A DNA stretch of 64,000 bases from an uncultured Bacteroidia bacterium (GCA_902782225.1 CACZMF010000001.1:1-64000), one strand, 5' to 3'; positions 9,024-19,080 are shown, counted from the first letter of the stretch. Made by a program: numbers and translations. Notes: a model not told the origin generated them from the sequence alone.

Positions 9024-12000
9024 ATGATGAAAATCACAATTCACAGAAGGTTTGCGTTGGCTCTGATTGCCCTCTTCGCAGGACTGAGCGCCTTCGCACA
9101 GACTTCTACGATTACCGGCGTGGTACGCGATTCCCAGAACCAGCCCATCGTGGGTGCTGCGGTCATGGTGAAAGGCACCACCACCGGCGCAATGACAAAT
9201 GCGGACGGTTCCTATTCCATCAAGGCGAAGAGCGATGCCGTCCTTGTCTGCCAATTATTCGGATACAAGACCCAGGAGCAGGAAGTCGGCGGCCGTGCCA
9301 AGATCGACTTCGTGCTTGCGGACGACACCGAAATGCTTGAAGCTACGGTGGTCGTGGGTTACGGTACCTTGAAGAAGACCCAGCTGGTCGGCTCCGTGGA
9401 GAACCTTTCCGGCGATGTCATCGAGGACCGCCCCAACGTCAACATCGCCCGAAACCTCCAGGGCCAGGTGGCCGGTCTGAACATTATCCAGGTGGACGGT
9501 AAAGCATCCCACACCGGTAAGGTTTACATCCGCGGCAACAACACCACCCAGTACACCCGTACGAACTTCAACAATTCCGCATCCGGTGCAGAACGTTCGA
9601 TCGGTACCGGCGGTTCCGCCCTCGTGCTCATCGACGGCGTGGAAGGCGACCTTAACTCCATCGACTCCTCCGATATCGAGACCGTGGCCGTGCTGAAGGA
9701 CGCTTCCTCAGCTGCCATCTACGGTTCCAAGGGCGCTTTCGGTGTGATCATGGTCACGACCAAGAATGCCAAGAGCAATGAGAAGTTCACCATTTCCTAC
9801 AACGGAACCTACTCCTACAACGACCGTATCGTGAAGTGGGAAGACCACATCGTCACCGACGGCCTCGAGTACACGGAAGCATTCTTCGAACTCTTCGCAG
9901 GTGATACCAGGACCCCTACGTCCACAGGCAAGCTTGCATCGACCATCAATACCTTCACCATCGGCTCCGACTATCTGGACCGTCTCCGTGAGCGCCGCAT
10001 CGCAGGCAACACCAATGTCTATGATATGTACAACGGCGCCTATGCTTACTACGGCAACACCGACTGGTTCTCCGAATTCTACAAGAAGGGCTATTCCTCC
10101 ACCACCCACGACATCAGCCTGAGGGGTGCCACCAAGAAGCTCTCCTACTCGCTGACCGGCCGTTTCTACACCCAGGAAGGCGTCTACAAGATCGGTGAAG
10201 ACTCCTACAACCGCTTCAACATCCGCGCAAAGGCGAAACTCCAGATCAACGACTGGCTGTCCGTCGACAACAACACTTCGATGTTCCGCAGCATCCAGCG
10301 CCAGCCTATGTTCACGACCTCTTCCGTCCTGGGCTACCAGATCCAGTGCCACGCTGCACCTGTGCTCGTGCCCTACAACGAAGACGGCACCTGGACCCTC
10401 GCGGCCAACAAGTCCGGTTTCACCTCCTTCATCGAGGGCAATACCGGCCAGTATGACTCCAAGATCCAGATGGTCACCACCACCGGTGTGAACATCGACT
10501 TCATCAAGGACGTCCTGACCTTCCGCGCCGACTTCTCCTACAAGGCCGACCGCCAGGTCAAGGAGCGCTACCGTGCCCCTATGTCCTTCTCCCTCGCCCC
10601 CGGCGCATTCACCCCCTACGTGACCCAGGAGCAGTCCTACAAGTCCCGCTGGACCTATGACTACGACCGCATCTTCGCCAACGCCTACTTTACCTGGACT
10701 CCCAAGCTGGGCGAGAACCACGACCTCAACGTCGTGGCCGGCTGGAACCTCGAAGACTACGAGTACGAGCGCTACTACATCCAGCGCAAGGGCATGCTCT
10801 TCCCCGACAAGTACATGTCCTATGAGCTCTTCGACGGTACCGACATCAAGCTCGAGCAGTACGACCGCAGCTACGGCACCATCGGCTTCTTCGGCCGTGT
10901 CAACTACACCCTCCTGAAGCGCTACATCCTCGAGGCTTCCCTCCGCGTGGACGGCAGCTCCAAGTTCCCGTCCAGCCAGCGCTGGGGCGTGTTCCCTTCC
11001 GCATCCATAGGCTGGCGCATCTCCGAAGAGCCCTGGATGAAGTGGAGCCGCGGATGGCTCGACAACCTCAAGCTCCGCGCCAACTACGGATCCCTCGGCA
11101 ACGGTAACATCGGTGCATACTACTTCCTCGAGACCATGGGTGTGGACAAGACCGGCATCCCTATCAACGGCCTGAAGGCCAACTACACGTCGGTGCCAAG
11201 CCCTATCCCTGCAAGCCTTACCTGGGAAATGGTCACCACCTACGACGTGGGTCTCGACTTCGACCTTCTCAAGAACAGGCTCTCCTTCTCCGGTGATATC
11301 TACAGGCGCTACAACACCAACCTGATCACCACCGGTCCCCAGCTCCCCGACATCTACGGTGCATCCGCCCCCAAGGGCAACTACGGCGAGCTGACCACCA
11401 ACGGCTGGGAGCTCACCCTCTCCTGGAGGGATGCCTTCAAGCTCGGCGGCAAGGACTTCACCTACAGCATCAAGGGCAGTCTCTGGGACAGCCGCACTTT
11501 CGTGTCCAAGTATGAAGCCACTTCCGGTAACATCCTCACCATGTACAAAGGCAAGGAAATCGGTGAAATCTGGGGCTTCCGCACCGACGGCTACTTCCTC
11601 AACTACACCGAAGCCAACAACTGGGCTACCGACAAGTACCATAAGAACGGCTCCAACTTCCGCGAGTATGCAGGTGACCTCCGTTTCATCGATATCGACG
11701 GCAACGGCAACATCGACTACGGCGGACAGAGCTTCAACATGGACAAGGACGGCAAGGTCACTCTCGACACCGGCGACCTCGAGGTCATCGGCAACGTGAC
11801 TCCCCGCTACCAGTTCGGCCTGAATTTTGACTTCAAGTGGAACAACATCGGCCTCAGCCTCTTCTTCCAGGGCGTTGGCCACCGCGACTGGTATCCTTCC
11901 TGCGAAACCGGTTTGTTCTACGGCGGTTACAACCGTCCCTACATGGGCGTGATGAAGACCCAGATCGGCGACAACTACGTGAAGATCAACTACACCAACG

Positions 12001-12416
12001 AAGACGGCTCCGTGAACCCCTACTGGGAGGTCACCAATGCTGACAAGCATCCTTACTGGACCCGTCGTGTCGGCTACTGCGCCAACCGTAACGTCGGTCC
12101 TCTGACCGTCGAGAACGACTACTACATGCAGAACGCCGCGTACGTCCGTCTCAAGAACCTCACCCTCGACTACACCCTCCCGAAGACCATCCTCTCCAAG
12201 GTCGGTATCGAGAAGGTCAAGTTCTATGTGACCCTTGAGAACCTGCTCACCTGGTCGCCTATGTTCAAGTACACCCAGGCGTTCGACCCTGAAGGCATCG
12301 ACCTCGGAGATACCGACTTCGACTCTTCAAGCAACTTCGGACTTTCCGGTATCGGCCAGGGCTACAGCTATCCTATGCTCAAGTCCTATACCTTCGGTGT
12401 CAACCTCACATTCTAA
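9024..12416 (+). CDS. SusC/RagA-type TonB-linked outer-membrane transporter
   Basis: A 1130-residue protein with a signal peptide (about 1-26, ending SAFAQ). A carboxypeptidase-regulatory-like domain follows (STITGVV...GAAVMVKGTTTGAMTNADGSYSI, about 29-105), then a TonB plug (EATVVVGYGTLKK onwards) and a 22-strand beta-barrel ending in aromatic NLTF. Length and order are typical of SusC. It imports oligomers captured by its SusD partner, powered by TonB. ATG 9024 or 9027 (MM) can serve as start. The SusD gene follows after 9 bp. No glycoside hydrolase or hybrid two-component gene is adjacent; the neighbours are phosphoesterases, so the substrate is open. Confidence 0.95.
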   Translation: MMKITIHRRFALALIALFAGLSAFAQTSTITGVVRDSQNQPIVGAAVMVKGTTTGAMTNADGSYSIKAKSDAVLVCQLFGYKTQEQEVGGRAKIDFVLADDTEMLEATVVVGYGTLKKTQLVGSVENLSGDVIEDRPNVNIARNLQGQVAGLNIIQVDGKASHTGKVYIRGNNTTQYTRTNFNNSASGAERSIGTGGSALVLIDGVEGDLNSIDSSDIETVAVLKDASSAAIYGSKGAFGVIMVTTKNAKSNEKFTISYNGTYSYNDRIVKWEDHIVTDGLEYTEAFFELFAGDTRTPTSTGKLASTINTFTIGSDYLDRLRERRIAGNTNVYDMYNGAYAYYGNTDWFSEFYKKGYSSTTHDISLRGATKKLSYSLTGRFYTQEGVYKIGEDSYNRFNIRAKAKLQINDWLSVDNNTSMFRSIQRQPMFTTSSVLGYQIQCHAAPVLVPYNEDGTWTLAANKSGFTSFIEGNTGQYDSKIQMVTTTGVNIDFIKDVLTFRADFSYKADRQVKERYRAPMSFSLAPGAFTPYVTQEQSYKSRWTYDYDRIFANAYFTWTPKLGENHDLNVVAGWNLEDYEYERYYIQRKGMLFPDKYMSYELFDGTDIKLEQYDRSYGTIGFFGRVNYTLLKRYILEASLRVDGSSKFPSSQRWGVFPSASIGWRISEEPWMKWSRGWLDNLKLRANYGSLGNGNIGAYYFLETMGVDKTGIPINGLKANYTSVPSPIPASLTWEMVTTYDVGLDFDLLKNRLSFSGDIYRRYNTNLITTGPQLPDIYGASAPKGNYGELTTNGWELTLSWRDAFKLGGKDFTYSIKGSLWDSRTFVSKYEATSGNILTMYKGKEIGEIWGFRTDGYFLNYTEANNWATDKYHKNGSNFREYAGDLRFIDIDGNGNIDYGGQSFNMDKDGKVTLDTGDLEVIGNVTPRYQFGLNFDFKWNNIGLSLFFQGVGHRDWYPSCETGLFYGGYNRPYMGVMKTQIGDNYVKINYTNEDGSVNPYWEVTNADKHPYWTRRVGYCANRNVGPLTVENDYYMQNAAYVRLKNLTLDYTLPKTILSKVGIEKVKFYVTLENLLTWSPMFKYTQAFDPEGIDLGDTDFDSSSNFGLSGIGQGYSYPMLKSYTFGVNLTF

Positions 12417-12425
12417 AGAAAGGAT

Positions 12426-14258
12426 ATGAATATGAAAAAGATTATCAATATAGCGATTTGCGCTCTCTCCGTGTTCGCCCTGAGCTCCTGTGAGAAATTC
12501 TTCACAAGGTCGCCCTGGAACGAATTCGACGCTGAAACCTATTTCCGCAGCGAGAGTGAGCTCAAGATGTACACTGACGGTCTGCTCAACGCCTACATCC
12601 CGGATTACACCGAGACCACCGGCGGCGACAACTATAACGACCTTATCGCCACCAAGACCTCCACGGACTTCTTCCGTGCGGACGTGACCTGGGACGACGC
12701 CAAGCAGAGCGGATGGAGCTGGGGCTGGCTGCGCCGCATCAACTTCATGATCCAGGGTATGGAAAAGAACGCCAAGGGAGTCGTGGATGAGAAGACCTAC
12801 AACCATTATCTGGGACTTGCCCGCTTCTGGAGGGCATACAACTACCAGAGCAAGGTCGTTTCCTTCTCCAACGTGCCCTGGGTTGACACCTATGTGCAGC
12901 CCACCGACGAGGACATCCTCTACGGACCCCGCGACGACCGCGAGTATGTGGTCCACAATATCGTAGAAGACCTTAAATTCGCCTGCGAGAATGTCGACAA
13001 CCGTGTCCACAGCAACGCTGCGAATTCCCGCAACCAGGTGGACAAGTACGTGGTCAACGCGCTTGCCGCCCGTATGCTTCTCTATGAAGGCACCTTCCGT
13101 AAGAACCACGCCGTCAATCCGGCTACCAACGAGCCTTGGAGCAACAAGTACGAGACTGCCGACGACCTTATCAGGCTGTCCGCACAGTACTCCAAGTACG
13201 TCATCGATTCCGGTGAGTTCAAGCTCTACAACGGCGACTGGTCGGATCTCTTCCTGAGCAAGGAACTGAAGACCGACGAGGTGCTCTGGGGCCAGGTGTT
13301 CATCCTCGAGTCCAACGGACGCCACGCCTACACCCGCTACTTCAATTCTTCCACCCTCGGACAGCAGTATTCCGGCACCAAGCAGCTCCTGCACCACTTC
13401 CTGAATGCCGACGGCACCCCCATCGCCACCGACTACAAGACCATCAACCAGGAGTTCGAGGGCAGGGATCCCCGTCTTGCCAAGACCATCCTCAGCCCCG
13501 GTCATACCGTCACCGACCTCGACGGAATCAGCCAGGTGCCCCAGCCGATCAACTGCACTTTCTGCTGGACTGCCTACATGATCATCAAGTGGTGCATCCC
13601 CGACAAGAGCCACTGGCAGAACTCCGTGGACGAGAACTGCATCCCTCTCCTCCGTTATGCTGAGGTCCTCCTCAACTATGCTGAGGCGATGAATGAGCTC
13701 GGCCAGTTCACCGAAGGCATCTGGAACCAGACCGTCGGCGCAATACGCCAGAGGGCAGGTGTGAAGAGCATCTATCCTACCGCTCCCGATCCCTGGCTGA
13801 AGGAGTACTACACCAAGGATCTCACCAATCAGCACATCACCGACGGCAATGAGGCTGTGGCTCTCGAAATCCGCCGTGAGCGCGTGACCGAGCTGACCTA
13901 CGAAGCCGGCCTTCGCCAGAGCGACCTCTATCGCTGGGGCATCGCCGACATCATTCCCCGCCGTGGCGGCAACGGTACCGGCTGGACCGGTATCTGGATG
14001 ACCGAGAACGACGTGAAGAACGGCTTCGAGTTCAACGGAGTCAAGTACCTCATCAACGAGAGCGTCAAGAAGGCCTCCGAAACCGGCTATCCTGTCACTG
14101 GCACCAACAACAGCTGCTGGTCCCTCGAGAAGGCAGGCGACGGATACTTCCTCCAGTACAACTACAAGCTGAAGTGGGAAGACAGGATGTACTGCCGTCC
14201 TATCCCCAACACCGCCAAGGTCCTCAACCCCCAGCTGGGCGAGAACTACGGCTGGTAA
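12426..14258 (+). CDS. SusD/RagB family substrate-binding lipoprotein
   Basis: A 610-residue lipoprotein (lipobox LSSC) with the SusD N-terminal TPR-like region and the C-terminal RagB/SusD domain, including the typical LRYAEVLLNYAEAMNE motif and the REERVTEL-like EIRRERVTELTYE segment. It caps the SusC barrel on the cell surface and binds the substrate. ATG 12432 (MKKIIN) is an equally good start. It is co-transcribed with susC and closed by the terminator at 14284. Confidence 0.95.
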   Translation: MNMKKIINIAICALSVFALSSCEKFFTRSPWNEFDAETYFRSESELKMYTDGLLNAYIPDYTETTGGDNYNDLIATKTSTDFFRADVTWDDAKQSGWSWGWLRRINFMIQGMEKNAKGVVDEKTYNHYLGLARFWRAYNYQSKVVSFSNVPWVDTYVQPTDEDILYGPRDDREYVVHNIVEDLKFACENVDNRVHSNAANSRNQVDKYVVNALAARMLLYEGTFRKNHAVNPATNEPWSNKYETADDLIRLSAQYSKYVIDSGEFKLYNGDWSDLFLSKELKTDEVLWGQVFILESNGRHAYTRYFNSSTLGQQYSGTKQLLHHFLNADGTPIATDYKTINQEFEGRDPRLAKTILSPGHTVTDLDGISQVPQPINCTFCWTAYMIIKWCIPDKSHWQNSVDENCIPLLRYAEVLLNYAEAMNELGQFTEGIWNQTVGAIRQRAGVKSIYPTAPDPWLKEYYTKDLTNQHITDGNEAVALEIRRERVTELTYEAGLRQSDLYRWGIADIIPRRGGNGTGWTGIWMTENDVKNGFEFNGVKYLINESVKKASETGYPVTGTNNSCWSLEKAGDGYFLQYNYKLKWEDRMYCRPIPNTAKVLNPQLGENYGW

Positions 14259-14283
14259 CAGTCTGAAGGATTTCCTTTGAACG

Positions 14284-14310
14284 GGAGGTCGGCACCGCGT
14301 GCCGGCCTCC
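14284..14310 (+). terminator. Terminator of the susC-susD operon
   Basis: A 12-bp stem GGAGGTCGGCAC/GTGCCGGCCTCC (one G-U pair) with a CGC loop, followed by TTTCATTTT, 25 bases after the susD stop. Confidence 0.8.
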
Positions 14311-14355
14311 TTTCATTTTATGCCTGCAGGAGGACGCTATTAATAAAAAAATATG

Positions 14356-14363
14356 TATCTTTG
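14356..14363 (+). promoter_or_regulatory. -7 promoter element for the phosphoesterase pair
   Basis: TATCTTTG matches TAnnTTTG, 27 bases before the start at 14391. With the terminator upstream, it suggests the two phosphoesterase genes form their own transcription unit. Confidence 0.5.
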
Positions 14364-14390
14364 CTTGATTAAGAAGTATTCTTTACTGCT

Positions 14391-16151
14391 ATGAAAGTTT
14401 ATAGATTATTTGCTTTGGCTGCGCTTTTCGCATCCCTCTCGCTGGTCCCTTCCTGTAACCCGGTCAATCCCGACAACCCCGGCGGTGGCGGCGGCGGACA
14501 GCAGGAACTTCCCGTTGACCAGATCAACGGCACGACAATAGCCGACGGAATGAACGCCTGCGGCCTTGTCTCCGACGCCGCGACGGGCAAGGGAATCGCC
14601 GGCGTGCCCGTGACGGACGGTTATACCTATGTGGTGACAGACGCAAACGGTGTGTACCAGATGGCTGCAAACCGCTACACCCGCAATATCTACATCAGCG
14701 TGCCTTCGGAATACAAGATTCCCCTGGATGCGGCAACGCACCTGCCCCTGTTCTACTCCATGAAGGAATTCGACAAGAACAAGGTCAACCGCAACGACTT
14801 CAAGCTCGAGCCCCAGGCCGTCGAGGACAAGCTCACGATGATCATGATCGGCGATCCCCAGTGCCAGACTGCGGCCCAGATCACACGCTACAAGACGGAG
14901 ACGGTCCCGGCCATGATCGCCACTATCAACGCCGGCCAGGCAGAAGGCCGCTATCCCAACGTCTATGGCATGACGCTCGGCGACATCACCTTCGACAGTA
15001 CCAATCTCTGGGCTGACATGAAGGCCTCGATGTCCAACCTGAAGCTCCAGAACGGCGGCTGGTATCCTATCTTCCAGTGTATAGGCAACCACGACCACAA
15101 CTCCCTCGAGAGCTCCAGCGACTATGCTGCCACAGGCAAGTACGTGGAGACTTTCGGCCCCACCGACTATTCCTTCAACCGCGGACAGGTCCACGTCATC
15201 GCGATGGACGACATCGTCTGCACCAAGGTGACCAACAATTCGTCCCCCAACCGTTACACCTGGAGCTACGAGGCCGGATTCAGCGACGTGCAGTACAAGT
15301 GGCTGCAGGACGACATTAATCACGTTGCAGGCAAGGAAAACAAGATAGTATTCCTCTGTATGCACATCCCCATGAGGGCCGGTTCTGCGTCCGGCGGCTC
15401 TTCGGTCAACAAGTCCCGCCACTATGCCGACGTGCTGAATCTGCTCAAGGGCTTCAAGGAGGCCCACATCATGATAGGGCACACCCACTATTCCCAGAAC
15501 TATGTCCACACGGCCTACGTCTGCAAGGGCGGCAAGCCCATCTATGAGCACATCCACGGCGCCGCCTGCGGCGGATGGTGGAGCTGCGATTCCAACGTGA
15601 CCGGAGAGCCCAACGGCTTCGCAGTCTATGAAATCGAAGGCAATACGGTCAAGAACTGGGTTGATATCGGCACGAAGCAAGACGCCAGCTACCAGATCCG
15701 TGTATATGACGGCAACCAGCTCTACAACGGCTCCAAGGGCTACGAGTACGCTTGGTACCGCTCATCCAACAAAGGCGGTTCTTCGAGCATAGTCGCTGTG
15801 GGAAACGCCAATCTCAAGGATGCCTTCGTGGCCGAGGTCTTCAACGACGACGACCTCTACTGGAAGCTGGAAATGTGGCAGGACGGAGCAAAGATAGGCG
15901 ACTTCAAGAAGCTGGCCAACGGCTCCTGCTGCAATATCGCGCTTGCTGCTTATTTCTTCAACGAACTCGGCAAGAACACCGATTCCTGGACCAACAAGAC
16001 GGCCAGCCACTACTGGTATTTCGTCCCGGCATCCAAGAATCCCGCATCCGAGAAGAATTGGGAAGTGCGCGCCACCCAGACCATTCCCACGAGCGGCCAG
16101 GTGAACACCTATTCCTGCACGGTAATGACAACCGACTATAGCCAATTCTGA
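14391..16151 (+). CDS. Calcineurin-like phosphoesterase lipoprotein (MetallophosN/C type)
   Basis: A 586-residue lipoprotein (lipobox VPSC). An N-terminal beta-sandwich resembling MetallophosN (about 40-140, with GKGIAGVPVTDGY) precedes the metallophosphoesterase core. Metal motifs are MIGDPQC, TLGDITFDSTN, GNHDHN, a histidine in CMHIPM, and GHTHYSQN. A C-terminal MetallophosC-like domain follows. The first motif has GDPQ where many family members have GDxH. Such enzymes cleave phosphomono- or diesters; the substrate is unknown. The stop overlaps the next start (TGATG), indicating translational coupling with its paralogue. Position beside susCD suggests action on a phosphorylated surface or dietary polymer (inference). 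Confidence 0.88.
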   Translation: MKVYRLFALAALFASLSLVPSCNPVNPDNPGGGGGGQQELPVDQINGTTIADGMNACGLVSDAATGKGIAGVPVTDGYTYVVTDANGVYQMAANRYTRNIYISVPSEYKIPLDAATHLPLFYSMKEFDKNKVNRNDFKLEPQAVEDKLTMIMIGDPQCQTAAQITRYKTETVPAMIATINAGQAEGRYPNVYGMTLGDITFDSTNLWADMKASMSNLKLQNGGWYPIFQCIGNHDHNSLESSSDYAATGKYVETFGPTDYSFNRGQVHVIAMDDIVCTKVTNNSSPNRYTWSYEAGFSDVQYKWLQDDINHVAGKENKIVFLCMHIPMRAGSASGGSSVNKSRHYADVLNLLKGFKEAHIMIGHTHYSQNYVHTAYVCKGGKPIYEHIHGAACGGWWSCDSNVTGEPNGFAVYEIEGNTVKNWVDIGTKQDASYQIRVYDGNQLYNGSKGYEYAWYRSSNKGGSSSIVAVGNANLKDAFVAEVFNDDDLYWKLEMWQDGAKIGDFKKLANGSCCNIALAAYFFNELGKNTDSWTNKTASHYWYFVPASKNPASEKNWEVRATQTIPTSGQVNTYSCTVMTTDYSQF

Positions 16152-18295
16152 TGAAACTCACAAAACTTCTTATCGCAGCCGCAATCATCCTTGCGGCTGT
16201 TCTTTCCTGCGAAAAGGCAAAGCCTGAAAACTATGAGCCCGCCACTCTCGCCGGCACCTGGGTCATCTCGGCCCAGAGCAACGGCGACGCGTGGTCGGAG
16301 ATGAAGATTTCCCAACTCTTCATTTTCGACGGTTCCGGCGGCTATGTCATCAAAAAACTGGGCTCTGATAAGCCTGTGACTTTCTATAACGGCCAGGTCT
16401 ATGCCGAGGAATCCCAGTTTTCCCAGTTCGGAGCCAGACACTCTGTGACTGTCTCCGGCCAGAAATACCGTTTCGAGTCGATTGAGGGTGATTTCACTCT
16501 TGTGTCGTCCACATCGGACCTTATGACCTTCGACTATGCCGGTACCACTTCCGTAAAGGGCTACCGTATGGCAAGGGTGCAGAAATTCGCGGCCTCCACC
16601 GACCCGTCGGTGCCTGAGAAACCGGATGAACCCGAGCAGCCGGACGTGCCTCAGAAGCCTATGATCAACGGCACCGAGATATTGGAAGGCAACGACCTTG
16701 TGGGCCTTGTGTCCGACAAGTCCACGGGCAAGGGCATCCCGGGCGTAGTGGTCAGCGACGGCTATGACTGCGTGGTCACCGATGCAAACGGAGTGTACCA
16801 GTTCAAGTCCAACAGCCTCTCGCGTGTGATTTACTATTCCACACCTGCGGAGTACCAGGTTGCGACCGCCAATCCCAGCGTGCCGAATTTCTATAAGCCG
16901 ATCTCTCCGGGCTCCGGGGTTGTCCGTACGGATTTCGACCTCGCGCCCCTACCCGGCGGGAAGGAGACCAGCTGGACATTCATCGGCATCGGCGACCCCC
17001 AGTGCGCAACGTCCAGCAACGCTTCCCGCTATGTCAGCGAGACCATTCCGGACATCAAGAAAACGCTCTCGGGGCGCAGCAGCGTCTATGCCATGACCCT
17101 CGGCGACATCGTGTTCGACAGCACCAACATGTGGCCCACGATGAAGGCTTCGATGTCTTCCGTCAGCACGGGTCCCTGGTACATCCCGTTCTTCCAGTGC
17201 CTGGGCAACCACGACCACGATTCGCTCAAGGCGGACACCGCGGACGACGCTATGGACGACTACAACGCCACTTCCACTTTCGTGGGTTACTTCGGCCCCA
17301 CCGACTATTCCTTCAACAGGGGAGACGTGCACGTCATTGCCATGGATGACATCATCGTGACCAAGCAGGCCAGCTCTTCCAAGAGCAACGGCAAGACATG
17401 GAACTACTCCGGCGGCTTCACCGACAAACAGCTGAAGTGGCTCAAGAAAGACCTCGAGCTCGTGCCTGACAAGGAAAACAAGATGGTCTTTATCTGCTGC
17501 CACATCCCGTTCCGAGGCTCTTCGTCCCACCACTACATGGACGTGGCCAAGCTGTTGCTGAACTTCAAGGAAGCCCACATAATGATAGGCCACACCCACT
17601 ATACCCAGAACTATGTCTACGACAGTGCAAGTTATAAGGCAAAGGGCGGCCTGTATCTGTATGAGCATATCCACGGCTCCGCCTGCGGCGCCTGGTGGAC
17701 CAGTTCCAGCAGCTCCACGGTGACCGGCGAGCCCAACGGCTACACCATCTACGACATCGAGGGGGCGCATATCAAGGACTGGAGGTTCAAGGGCACCAAC
17801 AAGGATGAGGATTTCCAGCTCCGCGTGTTCGATGGCAACGATATCTACTACCAGTCAAAGAGTTATCCCCTGAACTGGTACACCGCCTCGCAGAAGGCCG
17901 GCTCCGGCAGCATTACCGTGAAGGGAAGCGCCAACCTCCGCTACTGCTTCGTGGCCCAAGTGTTCAACGACGACGACACCTACTGGAGCGTGGAGCTCCG
18001 CAGGAAGAGTACCGGCGAGAAGATAGGCAGTTTCAAGCGCCTTGCCAACAAGACCTGCACCAACATTGCTGCCACCGCATATTATTTCAACGCGAAGGGC
18101 AAGAACTCCGACAGCTACTCATCGGTGACTGCAAGCCACTACTGGTATTACCTGCCCTCTTCGAAGGCTCCTGCAAATGAAAGTGACTGGGAGGTCGTGG
18201 CCACACAGAAGATTCCGGGCGGCGAGGTCACGCACAGCTACAAGTGTTCGCACCTGACCGTCGAGTCGGACTTCAACAAGGAGTTCTACTTCTGA
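16151..18295 (+). CDS. Calcineurin-like phosphoesterase lipoprotein with extra lipocalin-like N-terminal domain
   Basis: A 714-residue lipoprotein (lipobox VLSC) and paralogue of the preceding gene. Residues about 25-150 form an added lipocalin-like beta-barrel domain (LAGTWVIS start) absent from the neighbour, joined by a Pro/Glu-rich linker (PEKPDEPEQPDVPQKP). The rest matches: MetallophosN-like domain, core motifs GIGDPQC, TLGDIVFDSTN, GNHDHD, CHIPF, GHTHYTQN, and MetallophosC-like end. The start overlaps the upstream stop. The last 10 bases overlap the 3' end of the convergent gene at 18286. Confidence 0.88.
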   Translation: MKLTKLLIAAAIILAAVLSCEKAKPENYEPATLAGTWVISAQSNGDAWSEMKISQLFIFDGSGGYVIKKLGSDKPVTFYNGQVYAEESQFSQFGARHSVTVSGQKYRFESIEGDFTLVSSTSDLMTFDYAGTTSVKGYRMARVQKFAASTDPSVPEKPDEPEQPDVPQKPMINGTEILEGNDLVGLVSDKSTGKGIPGVVVSDGYDCVVTDANGVYQFKSNSLSRVIYYSTPAEYQVATANPSVPNFYKPISPGSGVVRTDFDLAPLPGGKETSWTFIGIGDPQCATSSNASRYVSETIPDIKKTLSGRSSVYAMTLGDIVFDSTNMWPTMKASMSSVSTGPWYIPFFQCLGNHDHDSLKADTADDAMDDYNATSTFVGYFGPTDYSFNRGDVHVIAMDDIIVTKQASSSKSNGKTWNYSGGFTDKQLKWLKKDLELVPDKENKMVFICCHIPFRGSSSHHYMDVAKLLLNFKEAHIMIGHTHYTQNYVYDSASYKAKGGLYLYEHIHGSACGAWWTSSSSSTVTGEPNGYTIYDIEGAHIKDWRFKGTNKDEDFQLRVFDGNDIYYQSKSYPLNWYTASQKAGSGSITVKGSANLRYCFVAQVFNDDDTYWSVELRRKSTGEKIGSFKRLANKTCTNIAATAYYFNAKGKNSDSYSSVTASHYWYYLPSSKAPANESDWEVVATQKIPGGEVTHSYKCSHLTVESDFNKEFYF

Positions 18296-19080
18296 TACCT
18301 GATAATCCTGTGCAGCACTGAATAGGCGGTGCTGTCGGGGTGTACGCTTTCGGCGCGGGAAATCCAATTCCCGCGCTCGTCGTATTCGTAGTTGTAGTAG
18401 CGGCAGGGATACTGCTCGAGGTTGCTTGCCCATTCCATTTCGCCGATGGAATTCAGCAGGGTGCCGCGGCTCATTGTGGGAAGGCCCTTTTCGTTGTAGC
18501 TTATTTCGATTTCTAAATTGTCGCTCTTGATGCTTCGGGGCTTTTCTTCAGTGAGGAAAGTCACGTCGGCAGTGCCGAGCTGCTCGCCGTCGGGATTCGT
18601 GGAGACCTCCTTGTAGGTGTTGCCCTTGAAGGTCTTGGCGGTGGCGTAGGTGAATTCGCCCTCGTTGTAGTATTCGGTGCGGACTATGTGGCGGCCGTCG
18701 TTGGTGTGGACCCAACGGTGGACTTCCTGGTTGTTCATGCCGTACATGCGGCACTCCCGGATGAACTTGCCGTCGTATTCGTATTCGTAGCGCGCTTCGT
18801 CTTCAGAGTCCGAGTTGACTCCGGAAATCTGCACCAGGCGCCCCCGGGAGTCGTAGGAGTAGGTTTCCGTGTATCTGGGACTTAGGTCGAAATTCATGGT
18901 CTCGACCTGCAGGACCTGCCCGTCGGAGTTGAAGCGGACGGTGTAGGGGAATTCCAGGGTGTCGGACTGCAGGGTTATTTCTTCGGCCTTGCAGTTGAGG
19001 CCGTATTTGTCGAGGTCGGTCTTGACCTGTGAGCATGCGCACAGCAGGAGCGCTGCTGCGAAAAAGGTATTGATTTTCAT
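18286..19080 (-). CDS. Lipoprotein of unknown function with YD-like repeats
   Basis: A 264-residue lipoprotein (lipobox LLCACS, cysteine at 15). The chain has several tyrosine/aspartate motifs resembling YD/RHS repeats (YSYDSRGRLVQI, YEYEYDGKFI, YNYEYDERGNW), which suggests a beta-rich fold. No enzyme motif is seen. Its ATG overlaps the truB stop (ATGA), so it is the last gene of the DUF4199-GT2-rpiB-truB operon. Its 3' end overlaps the convergent phosphoesterase gene by 10 bp. It was probably added to the housekeeping operon later (inference). Confidence 0.75.
   Translation of the reverse strand: MKINTFFAAALLLCACSQVKTDLDKYGLNCKAEEITLQSDTLEFPYTVRFNSDGQVLQVETMNFDLSPRYTETYSYDSRGRLVQISGVNSDSEDEARYEYEYDGKFIRECRMYGMNNQEVHRWVHTNDGRHIVRTEYYNEGEFTYATAKTFKGNTYKEVSTNPDGEQLGTADVTFLTEEKPRSIKSDNLEIEISYNEKGLPTMSRGTLLNSIGEMEWASNLEQYPCRYYNYEYDERGNWISRAESVHPDSTAYSVLHRIIRYQK

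Noticed and set aside
9708-12050. 780-codon minus-strand frame opposite susC
   Set aside because: A shadow of the SusC codon pattern: Val/Gly/His-rich, no domain, no promoter or start context.
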